NCBI GenBank assembly: GCA_964406375.1
Contig: CAYORM010000029.1
Span: forward strand, 1-34,211
From: CAYORM01 sp964406375
GTDB taxonomy: Bacteria; Pseudomonadota; Alphaproteobacteria; DSM-16000; Inquilinaceae
Direction of reading: 5' to 3'
DNA length: 34,211 nt
The position numbers and the translations under genes are program-made. Shown in pieces: positions 1 to 7,861 of the stretch (the stretch's first letter is position 1; the number at the start of each line of letters is the position of its first letter). The notes under the pieces were generated by a model, which searched no databases, was not told where the DNA came from, and saw only the letters and a list, made by a program, of their open reading frames with translations.

Positions 1-972
1 TAGGGCTGCGGCAAGACGACCACGCTGCGCATGGTCGCGGGGCTGGAGACGGTGTCCTCCGGCCGGATCCGCATCGGCACGCGCGAGGTGACCGATCTCA
101 GGCCCGGCCTGCGCAACTGCGCGATGGTCTTCCAGAACTACGCGCTCTACCCGCACATGACGGTGCGCGAGAACATCAGCTACGGCATGCGGGTGCGCGG
201 CGTGCCCCGTGCCGAAGCCGAAGCCAAGGTGCAGGAGGCCGCCCGGATCCTCGGGCTCGAGCCCTTCCTCGACCGCCGGCCGAAGAACCTCTCCGGCGGC
301 CCGCGGCCGCGGGTGGCGATCGGCCGCGCCATCGTGCGCGACCCGGACGTGTTCCTCTTCGACGAGCCGCTCTCCAATCTCGATGCCAAGCTGCGCATCG
401 AGATGCGCGCCGAGATCAAGCGGCTGCACCGCCGGCTCGGCAAGACGGTCATCTACGTCACCCACGACCAGGTCGAGGCGATGACGATGGCCGACCGCGT
501 GGTGGTGATGCATGCCGGCCGCATCGAACAGGCGGCCGATCCGATCACCCTTTATGAGCGTCCGGCGAACACCTTCGTCGCCGCCTTCATCGGCGCGCCG
601 AGCATGAACTTCCTGTCGGCGACGGTGGCCGAGGGTGATGCGCCGTCTTTGCGCCTCGCGGACGGGACGGTGATCGCGGTACCGGCCGACCGGGCTGCGG
701 GCGTCGCGGTGCGCGCGGGTCAGCCGGTCACCATCGGGATCCGGCCGGAGCATGTCGTCGGCGGCGCGCACGGGCCCGCCGTCCTGACAATGACGGCCCG
801 GTCGGTCGAGCCGCTCGGCCCGCATACGCTGGTGCTGGGTGAGGTCGTCGACGCGCCGTTCACCGCCCAGGTGGATGCACATCTGGCTGTTCAGCCGGAC
901 GAGCCGCTGCAGATCACCCTCGATACCGGCAAGCTACATCTGTTCGATCCGCGCAGCGGCCGTGCCTTCTGA
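1..972 (+). CDS. Sugar-type ABC transporter ATP-binding protein (MalK/UgpC family), 5' truncated, signature motif altered
   Basis: This is the ATPase of an importer, probably for a sugar or polyol, which powers uptake from the cytoplasmic face. The window opens inside Walker A (GCGKTT). The Q-loop VFQNYALYPHMTV, Walker B VFLFDEPLSNLDAKLR and the H-loop VTHDQVEAMT follow. The C-terminal ~100 residues look like the TOBE domain of MalK-type subunits. Two things are odd. The signature, normally LSGGQRQRVA, reads LSGGPRPRVA (nt 289-318), so both conserved glutamines are proline. The first in-frame triplet is TAG where the family has serine. Either the gene is damaged or the sequence has errors near a contig edge. 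The permease and binding-protein genes would lie upstream, outside the window. The family call is firm; activity is doubtful. Confidence 0.85.
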
Positions 973-1195
973 GCCCCCCTGAGGCTGCGGCGAGCCGCGG
1001 GGCGGTAAACCTGTCTGCCGCCCACGTGTTCCAGCGGGCGAGTGGGAAGCTGCTTTGCACGCGGAACGGTTGCCGACCGGCCGCCGGCGCTGCAAGGTCC
1101 GGTTCGACGCCGGCGGAGCGGCCACAGAGTCGCGCGCCGTCGGGACAGGTCCGGCATACGATCCTGCATGCCGCTGTCAGGGCGGGAAAGTCTTC

Positions 1196-2464
1196 ATGTC
1201 TGCACGCTTCGGCACCCGCGCGTCCTCCGACGCCGCGACGCCCGGCTTCATCGAGTTCGTGGCGCTCATCGCCCTGATGATGGGCCTGACCGCGCTGTCG
1301 ATCGACAATCTGCTGCCGGCCTTCGACCCGATCCGCGATGAGTTCGCGCTGGCCGATCCCAACACCGTCCAGTACCTCGTCTACGCCTATATGATCGGCT
1401 TCGGCGTGTCCCAGATCGCCTATGGCCCGATTGCCGATGTCGTCGGGCGCCGGCCGGCGCTGATGACCGGCATTGGGATCTATGCCGTGGGCTGCATCAT
1501 CGCGATCTTCGCCCAGGATTTCACGACGTTGATCGTGGCGCGGATCATCCAGGGCATCGGCGCCGCCTCGGCGCGCGTCCTTTCGGTGGCCATCGTGCGC
1601 GACCGTTATGAAGGGCGCGAGATGGCGCGGGTAATGTCGCTGACGATGATGGTTTTCATCATCGTGCCGGTCCTCGCGCCTGCCGTCGGCAGTGCCGTCC
1701 TGCAGGTGGGCAGCTGGCATCTGATCTTCGCCAGCATGCTGCTGCTCGGGGTGTTGCTCGGAGGCTGGTTCTATCTGCGCATGCCGGAGACGCTGCGTCC
1801 GGAGTACCGCCATCCCTTCTCGCTCGCGCGGATCGGGCGCGGGATGCGGATGACGATCACCTCGCGCGTCGCCGTGGGATATGGCACCGCGATGGGGCTG
1901 ATGTTCGGCTGCCTGATGGCCTATGTCGGTTCCTCGCAACAGATCTTCGAGACGGAGGTCTATCAACTCGGCCCCTATTTCCCCGTCGCCTTCGGCGGGA
2001 TTGCGGCCGGGATGAGTATCGCGGCGCTGCTCAACGCCCGGCTGGTACGCCGGCTGGGGACGCGGCGCCTGTCGCATGGCGGCATCTGCGGCTTCGCCAT
2101 CGCTTCCGCCGCGCAGGTCGCCGTCGCGCTGATCTTCGACGGCAGGCCGCCCCTGCTGCTGTTCTCGGGGATCCTGGCCTGCAACCTCTTCCTGTTCAGC
2201 CTGACGGTGCCGAACTTCAACGCGATGTCGATGGAGCCGCTCGGCGCGGTCGCCGGCACGGCCTCCTCGTTCATCGGCTTCTATACGACGCTCGTCGGTG
2301 CGCTATTGGGCCTCGCCGTCGGCCAAGCCTTCGACGGGACGGTCGTGCCGCTCGGTACCGGCTTTCTGGTGCTCAGCCTGCTCGGGATCGGCGTCGTGCT
2401 GTGGACCGAGCACGGCCGGCTGTTCCGGCCGCACCACCCGGACCCCGTCCGTCCGGCGAGGTGA
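1196..2464 (+). CDS. MFS drug-resistance exporter, Bcr/CflA-like
   Basis: A 422-residue major facilitator protein with about twelve hydrophobic segments. It is likely a proton-driven inner-membrane exporter of small toxic molecules. The first helix pair (FIEFVALIALMMGLTALSID, then LVYAYMIGFGVSQIAYGPIAD) and the loop-2/3 motif GPIADVVGRRPAL are typical of the DHA1 Bcr/CflA group. The frame stays open upstream to 1055, but ATG 1196 is chosen because GGCGGGAAAG sits just before it and the protein then begins a short way ahead of helix 1. It is convergent with the FGGY kinase. The substrate cannot be told from sequence. Confidence 0.88.
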   Translation: MSARFGTRASSDAATPGFIEFVALIALMMGLTALSIDNLLPAFDPIRDEFALADPNTVQYLVYAYMIGFGVSQIAYGPIADVVGRRPALMTGIGIYAVGCIIAIFAQDFTTLIVARIIQGIGAASARVLSVAIVRDRYEGREMARVMSLTMMVFIIVPVLAPAVGSAVLQVGSWHLIFASMLLLGVLLGGWFYLRMPETLRPEYRHPFSLARIGRGMRMTITSRVAVGYGTAMGLMFGCLMAYVGSSQQIFETEVYQLGPYFPVAFGGIAAGMSIAALLNARLVRRLGTRRLSHGGICGFAIASAAQVAVALIFDGRPPLLLFSGILACNLFLFSLTVPNFNAMSMEPLGAVAGTASSFIGFYTTLVGALLGLAVGQAFDGTVVPLGTGFLVLSLLGIGVVLWTEHGRLFRPHHPDPVRPAR

Positions 2465-2493
2465 CGCCGGTCGCTGAACCGCCGGGCGGCGTC
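2463..2493. terminator. Candidate bidirectional terminator hairpin
   Basis: A 7-bp perfect inverted repeat, GACGCCG (2463-2469) and CGGCGTC (2487-2493), fills the 30-base gap between the convergent MFS and kinase genes. It overlaps the last bases of the MFS stop. There is no T-tract, so intrinsic termination is plausible but not certain. Confidence 0.4.
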
Positions 2494-2494
2494 T

Positions 2495-3895
2495 TCAGCG
2501 CGTGCCGATCGCGGCGGTGGCCTCCGCCCAAGCTGTGGCATAGGCGGCAAGTCCGGCAGACGCGACCGGTTCGGCCGGGGCGAGCGCCGCATCCTCGCCG
2601 CCCCGGTCGGGCCAGTGGCGCAGCGCGGCGGCACCGAGCACCGTGCCGTCCCGCATCCGTGACACCTCCACCCGCTGGTCCGGTCGCAGTGCAGCCATCA
2701 GGCCGCAGAACAGCGGATTGAGCGCGAAGGGGCCGTCGATGACGAGACGGTTGTCCGCCCCGACCACGTCGAGGGCTGCGGAGGACATGAGCGCGGCATA
2801 GAGGGTCGCGAGCGCCCGGCTTTCCGCCGGCGTCGCCGGGGCTGCGCCGATGATGCGGCCCTGGCCGCCGGCCTCGGGGAAGGGGCCGCCGCTGTCGGTG
2901 AAGGCGGGCAGCGCCATCGTGCCGCGCTCGATCAGCCGCCGTAGCGCCGCCTCCTCCTCGGCCTCCTCACCATCGGTCGTGGACGCTGCGTCGCCGGCGA
3001 GCGCTGCCCATTCCCGCCCTGCCATGAAACGGCTGCAGGCGACGGGACGGCCGGTCACGTCGCTGTTGGAAACGGCATCGCGCGTCGGATCGAGCGTCTC
3101 GAGCCGGCCGGTCGCGTTGAAGGTGATGAGCCAGGTCCCCGTCGACATCAACGTGAAGTCGTCGAGGCCCATGGCGAGGTAGCGCGCGTAATTGGCGTTG
3201 CTGTCGTGAACCCCGCACAGGACGGGCGTACCGGCGGTGAGGCCGGTCGCCCGCGCCACCTCGGGCAGGAGCCCGCCGACCGTCTCCCAGGCCGGGCGCA
3301 GCGGCGGGAACAGCCGGTCCCAGCCGCGCGCGCGGGCCAGGGAGGAGAAGCCCCGCTCGAGCGGTGCCCAAAGATGGGTCTGCGCGCCGAGCGCCGTGAC
3401 CTCCGAGCAGGCAGTCCCGCACAGCCGGCGCGTCCAGAACTGTGCATAGGGCAGGATCGTCGTCACCCGCCCGAACGCGTCCGGCCAGACCGTTTCGATC
3501 CAGTGCAGCTGGCGCGCCAGCGTCAGCGAGGCCGGGTTGGTGGGAGCGAACACCTCGCCGAAGGGCGGTGCAATCGTCGCGTAGCTGCGTTTGACGAATT
3601 CCGGCGGCTCGGCCTCGTAATACATGAAGGGCATGGCGAGCCGGCCATCGGCCTCGAGCAGGGCGGCGGATGACCCGTGCGCCGAGGTGATGACGGCCTC
3701 CACCCGCTCCCCATCGGCGAGCTCGGCCAGCGTCGCCAGCAGCCAGCCCCACGCCTCGTCGACATCGATGTGCCGATAGGGCGGTGCGGTGCGATGCGGC
3801 GTCGGCCGCGAGGCGCTGCGCCGCAGTGCCCCGTTCGTCCCGACGATGGCGATCTTGATATTGGTGGATCCGATATCGAGAACCGCAGTCGTCAC
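2495..3895 (-). CDS. FGGY-family carbohydrate kinase
   Basis: A 466-residue sugar kinase of the FGGY group (ATP-dependent phosphorylation of a pentose, hexulose or deoxysugar). The N-terminal phosphate-binding segment is AVLDIGSTNIKIAIVG. The catalytic-aspartate region is GVHDSNANYARYLAMG and the second phosphate motif is LMSTGTWLITFN. The C-terminal actin-fold motif is DGPFALNPLFCGLMAALRP. GTG 3895 is chosen as start because the conserved fold begins right there, with a GAGCGAGGCGG stretch upstream, although the frame extends further. It lies 13 bases behind the small membrane protein and is probably cotranscribed with it. The organisation resembles the rhamnulokinase/fuculokinase side of the family, but the sugar is not identifiable. 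Confidence 0.88.
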   Translation of the reverse strand: MTTAVLDIGSTNIKIAIVGTNGALRRSASRPTPHRTAPPYRHIDVDEAWGWLLATLAELADGERVEAVITSAHGSSAALLEADGRLAMPFMYYEAEPPEFVKRSYATIAPPFGEVFAPTNPASLTLARQLHWIETVWPDAFGRVTTILPYAQFWTRRLCGTACSEVTALGAQTHLWAPLERGFSSLARARGWDRLFPPLRPAWETVGGLLPEVARATGLTAGTPVLCGVHDSNANYARYLAMGLDDFTLMSTGTWLITFNATGRLETLDPTRDAVSNSDVTGRPVACSRFMAGREWAALAGDAASTTDGEEAEEEAALRRLIERGTMALPAFTDSGGPFPEAGGQGRIIGAAPATPAESRALATLYAALMSSAALDVVGADNRLVIDGPFALNPLFCGLMAALRPDQRVEVSRMRDGTVLGAAALRHWPDRGGEDAALAPAEPVASAGLAAYATAWAEATAAIGTR

Positions 3896-3908
3896 GGCGC
3901 CGCCTCGC

Positions 3909-4145
3909 TCAGCGTTCGTCCCCGGCCGGGGGCGTCTCCCCCGGCCCGTTCTCCGCGCGCCGGCCGTAGGTGCCGCGCAGGAACAGGTCCCAGACGGCAT
4001 AGATGAGTGCGGCCGCCCACAGCATCAGCCAGAGTGGTTCGCCGAGATAGAGATACTCGGCGACGAGCGCGGCAAGGCAGAGCGCCACGACGAGGAGGCG
4101 GACCCAGAGGGGCTCGAGCCAGGGGTGCGGTTGGGGAGCGGCCAT
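3909..4145 (-). CDS. Small two-helix membrane protein, unknown function
   Basis: A 78-residue protein with two hydrophobic stretches, LLVVALCLAALVAEYLYL and LWLMLWAAALIYAVWDLFL. They are separated by a short loop, and the tail is charged and proline-rich (GRRAENGPGETPPAGDER). The start is ATG 4145. I do not recognise the family. Its stop lies 13 bases before the GTG of the FGGY kinase, so the two are likely one operon. A helper or partner of sugar uptake is possible but unproven. Confidence 0.65.
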   Translation of the reverse strand: MAAPQPHPWLEPLWVRLLVVALCLAALVAEYLYLGEPLWLMLWAAALIYAVWDLFLRGTYGRRAENGPGETPPAGDER

Positions 4146-4299
4146 GTCGTCTTCGAGCTGTCACGCTGTGTGCGCGTAGCTTCGCACGCCGCCTCCCGCC
4201 CTGTCACCCGGCGCCGGGCAGGCCGGGGCCGCGCATGGCAGCGATCACGCGCCGCAGACACGCGGCCGGTTGACGTGGTGGGAGGGCGCGGGCACCTGC

Positions 4300-5337
4300 A
4301 TGCGGATGACCTCCCCCCGGATCGCCCCGCTCGACCACCCGTTCGGACCGCCGCCGGACAATGGCCACCTCCTGCCGGTCCGGCCGCCGCTCTGGCGGTT
4401 GCGCCTGCCGCTGCCCTTTGCGCTCGACCACGTGAATGTCTGGCTGATCGACGGTGAGGAGGGCTGGACGATCATCGATACCGGCGTCGCCGATCCGCCG
4501 ACACGCGCGATCTGGGAGGGGCTGACGCAGGGTGCCCTCGCGCGGCGCGGCGTGGCCCGCATCGTCGCGACCCATATGCATCCCGACCATATCGGCCTCG
4601 CCGGGCCGCTCGCCGCGGCGGCGGGCGCACCGCTGGTGACGCCGCTCGCTGAGTACCTGTCCGCCCGATTGTCGCGCCTCGACCAGGGGGCGCAGTCGGC
4701 TGCCGCCGACCGGGCTTTCTTCACAGCCGCGGGAGCGGTCGATATCGACGCGGCACTGGTCGATCGGCGGGCGCTCTATCGCCGCATCGTCGAGCCGCTG
4801 CCGCGCGCCTTCACCCGGATCCGCGCCGGGGACCGGCTGCACTGGGGTGGTCTCGACTGGCATGCAATCACCGGCGAGGGACATGCGGTCGAGATGCTTT
4901 GTCTCCATTGCCCGGCGCTCAATGTGCTGATCGCCGCCGATCAGATTCTGCCGCGGATCAGCCCCAACGTCTCGGTCTGGCCGGAGGAGCCGGACGCCGA
5001 TCCGCTCGGCCTGTTCCTTGCGAGCCTGCGCCAGTTCGCGGACCTGCCGGAGGACGTCCTCGTCCTGCCCTCCCATGGCGAGCCTTTCCTCGGGCTGCAT
5101 CGCCGACTCGCGACGCTGGCGGCGCACCATGAGGAGCGGCTGGCGGTTGCGCTCGCGGCCTGCCACCAGCCGGCTACCGCCTGGGCCGTGACCCGGGTGC
5201 TCTTCGACCGGCCACTCGACGCCCATCAGCGGCTCTTCGCACTCGGCGAAACGATCGCCCATCTCAACCGGCTGGTGGTGGAGGGACGGCTCATCCGTGA
5301 CCGGACCGGCGCCGTCACCCAGTATCTCGCGCAGTAA
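4300..5337 (+). CDS. MBL-fold metallo-hydrolase
   Basis: A 345-residue metallo-beta-lactamase-fold protein. The metal site is visible as THMHPDHIGL (HxHxDH), then IAADQILP with the bridging aspartate, then LPSHGEPF. The C-terminal ~70 residues look like the winged-helix extension seen in glyoxalase-II-like and beta-lactamase-2 relatives. It is probably a cytosolic hydrolase of a thioester, phosphoester or lactone. The substrate is unknown. ATG 4300 is preferred because GGGAGGG lies ~12 bases upstream; ATG 4306 and TTG 4270 are alternatives. It is divergent from the small membrane protein. The PdxR-like gene starts about 100 bases after its stop, with its own operator-like repeats. Confidence 0.82.
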   Translation: MRMTSPRIAPLDHPFGPPPDNGHLLPVRPPLWRLRLPLPFALDHVNVWLIDGEEGWTIIDTGVADPPTRAIWEGLTQGALARRGVARIVATHMHPDHIGLAGPLAAAAGAPLVTPLAEYLSARLSRLDQGAQSAAADRAFFTAAGAVDIDAALVDRRALYRRIVEPLPRAFTRIRAGDRLHWGGLDWHAITGEGHAVEMLCLHCPALNVLIAADQILPRISPNVSVWPEEPDADPLGLFLASLRQFADLPEDVLVLPSHGEPFLGLHRRLATLAAHHEERLAVALAACHQPATAWAVTRVLFDRPLDAHQRLFALGETIAHLNRLVVEGRLIRDRTGAVTQYLAQ

Positions 5338-5381
5338 TGTACCAGGACAATATTCGGGTGTGGGTGCATATTGCACCGAAT
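5338..5381. promoter_or_regulatory. Operator-like inverted repeats in front of the MocR/PdxR gene
   Basis: Directly after the upstream stop codon are three nested dyads. They are TGTACCAGGACA (5338-5349, imperfect), an outer pair ATTCGGGTG (5352-5360) / CACCGAAT (5374-5381), and an inner pair GGTGCA (5363-5368) / TGCACC (5372-5377) around TAT. MocR-type regulators commonly bind repeats just ahead of their own gene, so this is the likely autoregulatory site. The motif assignment is inference. Confidence 0.5.
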
Positions 5382-5439
5382 GTCGCCATCGTGATGTGAT
5401 GATGCAGGCCCCTCGGGGGCGGCTCTGACGGAGGCGAGC

Positions 5440-6852
5440 ATGGGCGCCCGCTGGACACCCTCACTCGCGGACCGGTCCGGTCCGAAATACCTGCAGATCG
5501 CCGATGCGCTGGCGGAGGACGTGTATGCCGGCCGACTCGCCGTGGGCGAGCGCCTGCCGACGCATCGCGACCTCGCCTGGCGCCTGAAGGTCACCGTCGG
5601 CACGGTGAGCCGTGCCTATGCTGAAGCCGAACGGCGCGGCCTCGTCTCGGGCGAGGTCGGCCGCGGCAGTTTTGTCCGCGCCGGTGCGCGTTCGCAGGCG
5701 ACGCTCGCCATGCCCGACCATGCGCCGGAGCAGCCGGAGGGCGAGTCCGGCCAGCCGGTGGTCGAGCTGGGCATGAACTTCCCGCCTGCCCATGTTGCGA
5801 CCGCCGAGCTCGCTTCGGCGCTGCGGGAACTGGCCGAGCGCGAGGATCTGGCGACACTCGCGAATTATCAGGCCCATACCGGCCGCTGGTCGCATCGCGC
5901 CGCGGGCACCGCCTGGATCCGGCGGCGCGGGATCGAGGCCGCGACCGAGGGCGTCATGCTCACCTCGGGCGCGGAGCATGCGATCACCGCAGCGCTGATG
6001 GCACTGACCGACCCCGGGGATGCGGTTCTCGTCGAGGAGCTGACATGGTCGGGCGTCCGGGCGCTGGCGAGCCTGTTGCGGCTCAACCTGCGGCCGGTGG
6101 CGATGGATGCCGAGGGACTGATCCCCGAGGCGCTCGAGGCATGCATCCGTGCGACCGGTGCCCGGCTGCTCTACACGACGCCGACGATCCACAACCCGAC
6201 GACGAGCACGCTGCCGGAAGCGCGCCGCCGTGCGATCGCCGAGATCTGCCGGCGCTGGGGGGTGACGATCATCGAGGATGATGTCTACGGCTTCCTTGCC
6301 GACGATCCGCCGCCGGCGATCGCCTCCTTCGCGCCGGAGCGCAGCATCTACATCAACGCCACCTCGAAATCGATGACGCCGGCCCTGCGCGTGGGGTTCG
6401 CGCTCGTGCCGGAGGACAAGATCGGCCGGTTCAGCGCCGCCGTGCGGGCGACGAACTGGATGGCCCCGCCGCTGATGGCCGAGATCGCGGCGCGCTGGAT
6501 CGGTGACGGTACGGCCGACTTGATCGCCGAGCGCATCCGTCAGGAGGCCCGCAGCCGCCAGGCGATCGCGCGGCGGGTCCTCGAGGGATTCAATTACCGG
6601 GCGGCGCCGTCGAGCTTCCATATCTGGTTCGAGGTGCCCGAACCCTGGCGCGTCCAGGAACTGATCCGCGCCGCGGCGGCGCGCGGCCTGTCGCTGGTCT
6701 CCCCTGAGCTGTTCGTGCCGGGCCGGGCCGAGGCACCGCATGCGCTGCGCATCACGCTGACGGGCGCCGTCAGCGCCACTGAGCTCGAGCGCGGGCTGGG
6801 CCTTCTGGCCGAACTCCTGCGCGGCGATCCGGAAGTCAATCTCGCCGCCTGA
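5440..6852 (+). CDS. pdxR: MocR/PdxR-type transcriptional regulator (GntR wHTH fused to fold-I aminotransferase domain)
   Basis: A 470-residue two-domain regulator. Residues ~8-85 form a GntR-type winged helix (KYLQIADALAEDVYAGRL, TVGTVSRAYAEAERRGLV). From ~110 onward is a fold-I aminotransferase-like domain that senses PLP. The PLP-binding lysine is K310 in ATSKSMTPALRVGF, with HNPTTSTLPEARR and IIEDDVYGFLADD nearby. The start at ATG 5440 has a clear GGAGGCGAG Shine-Dalgarno. The next gene is pyridoxal kinase pdxY, 63 bases downstream, which supports a PdxR role: activating or repressing PLP salvage according to PLP level. Other MocR proteins control taurine or GABA genes, so the symbol rests on context. 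Confidence 0.85.
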   Translation: MGARWTPSLADRSGPKYLQIADALAEDVYAGRLAVGERLPTHRDLAWRLKVTVGTVSRAYAEAERRGLVSGEVGRGSFVRAGARSQATLAMPDHAPEQPEGESGQPVVELGMNFPPAHVATAELASALRELAEREDLATLANYQAHTGRWSHRAAGTAWIRRRGIEAATEGVMLTSGAEHAITAALMALTDPGDAVLVEELTWSGVRALASLLRLNLRPVAMDAEGLIPEALEACIRATGARLLYTTPTIHNPTTSTLPEARRRAIAEICRRWGVTIIEDDVYGFLADDPPPAIASFAPERSIYINATSKSMTPALRVGFALVPEDKIGRFSAAVRATNWMAPPLMAEIAARWIGDGTADLIAERIRQEARSRQAIARRVLEGFNYRAAPSSFHIWFEVPEPWRVQELIRAAAARGLSLVSPELFVPGRAEAPHALRITLTGAVSATELERGLGLLAELLRGDPEVNLAA

Positions 6853-6915
6853 TCTCGCCCGGTGCGGCCCCGCCGCTCCGGGCCATCCTCCCGATCCTGC
6901 ATCCGCCGGACCTCG

Positions 6916-7767
6916 ATGACGACGATCCTCTCGATCCAATCCTCCGTCGCCTATGGCTATGTCGGCAACAGCGCCGCGGTGTTCCCGCTGCAGCGCCTGG
7001 GCGTCGAGGTCTGGCCCGTGCTGACAGTGCATTTCAGCAATCACAAGGGTTATGAGAGCTGGTACGGCCCGGTGCTGCCGGCCGGAGAGATCGCCGCGGT
7101 GATCCGCGGCATCGAGGAGCGTGGCGCCTTCCGGTCCTGCGACGCCGTCCTCTCCGGCTATCAGGGCAGCACCGCTCTCGGTGGGGTGATCGTCGATACG
7201 GTCGACCGGGTGCGGGCCGCCAATCCCGCCGCCCTCTACTGCTGTGACCCGGTCATGGGCGATGTCGGCGGCCTCTATGTCACGCAGGAACTCGCCGCCT
7301 TCATCCGGGACGAGGCGGTGCCACGCGCCAACATCATCACGCCCAACCAGTTCGAGCTCGATTTCCTGGCCGGCGGTACGACGGCGACACTCGGCGAGGT
7401 GCTCGAGGCCGCCGCCACCATCCGCGCCCGCGGCCCCGCAACGATCCTCGTCACCAGCCTCGTGCGCCGCGAGGCGCCGTCTGACCGGATTGAGGTCCTC
7501 GCATCCACGGGTGAAGGGGCCTGGATCGTCTCCACGCCGCGCCTGCCGATCTCGGTCAACGGTGCCGGCGATGTGATGAGTGCGCTGTTCCTTGCCCATC
7601 ATCTCTCCGGCTGCGGCACGGCCGAGGCGCTGCGGCGCACCGTCAACAGCGTCTACGCGGTGCTCGAGGCGACCGCCGTGGCAGGCCGGCGCGAGATCTG
7701 TGTCATCGAGGCGCAGGCGGCCATCGCGCAGCCGCCCGATCGTTTCCCCGTGATCCGGGCCGCCTGA
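6916..7767 (+). CDS. pdxY: Pyridoxal kinase PdxY
   Basis: A 283-residue ribokinase-superfamily enzyme that phosphorylates pyridoxal (and related vitamers) to PLP with ATP in the salvage pathway. The start region ILSIQSSVAYGYVGNSAAVFP and the substrate loop TVHFSNHKGYESWYG are characteristic of PdxY/PdxK. YCCDPVMGD and ITPNQFELDFLAGG follow. The anion-hole motif NGAGDVMSALFL holds the catalytic aspartate D219. ATG 6916 is used although the frame opens earlier, because the family begins right at this residue. It sits behind the PdxR-like regulator and likely forms one transcription unit with it. Confidence 0.93.
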   Translation: MTTILSIQSSVAYGYVGNSAAVFPLQRLGVEVWPVLTVHFSNHKGYESWYGPVLPAGEIAAVIRGIEERGAFRSCDAVLSGYQGSTALGGVIVDTVDRVRAANPAALYCCDPVMGDVGGLYVTQELAAFIRDEAVPRANIITPNQFELDFLAGGTTATLGEVLEAAATIRARGPATILVTSLVRREAPSDRIEVLASTGEGAWIVSTPRLPISVNGAGDVMSALFLAHHLSGCGTAEALRRTVNSVYAVLEATAVAGRREICVIEAQAAIAQPPDRFPVIRAA

Positions 7768-7861
7768 CACCCCCGCCCGCCGCGGCATGGCGCCGGTCCG
7801 CCATTCGCGTTACACCGGGACGAAGGATCGGACGGCGGAGCCGGGGCGGGGAGTGGCTCGG

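Noticed and set aside
1..3. In-frame TAG taken alone as proof of a nonsense mutation
   Set aside because: It is the first triplet of the window and may be edge sequence; it is only reported together with the altered signature motif.
4207..4218. CCCGGCGCCGGG, a 12-bp palindrome in the gap before the MBL gene
   Set aside because: Made only of G and C in a GC-rich genome, so likely by chance; no relation to a promoter seen.
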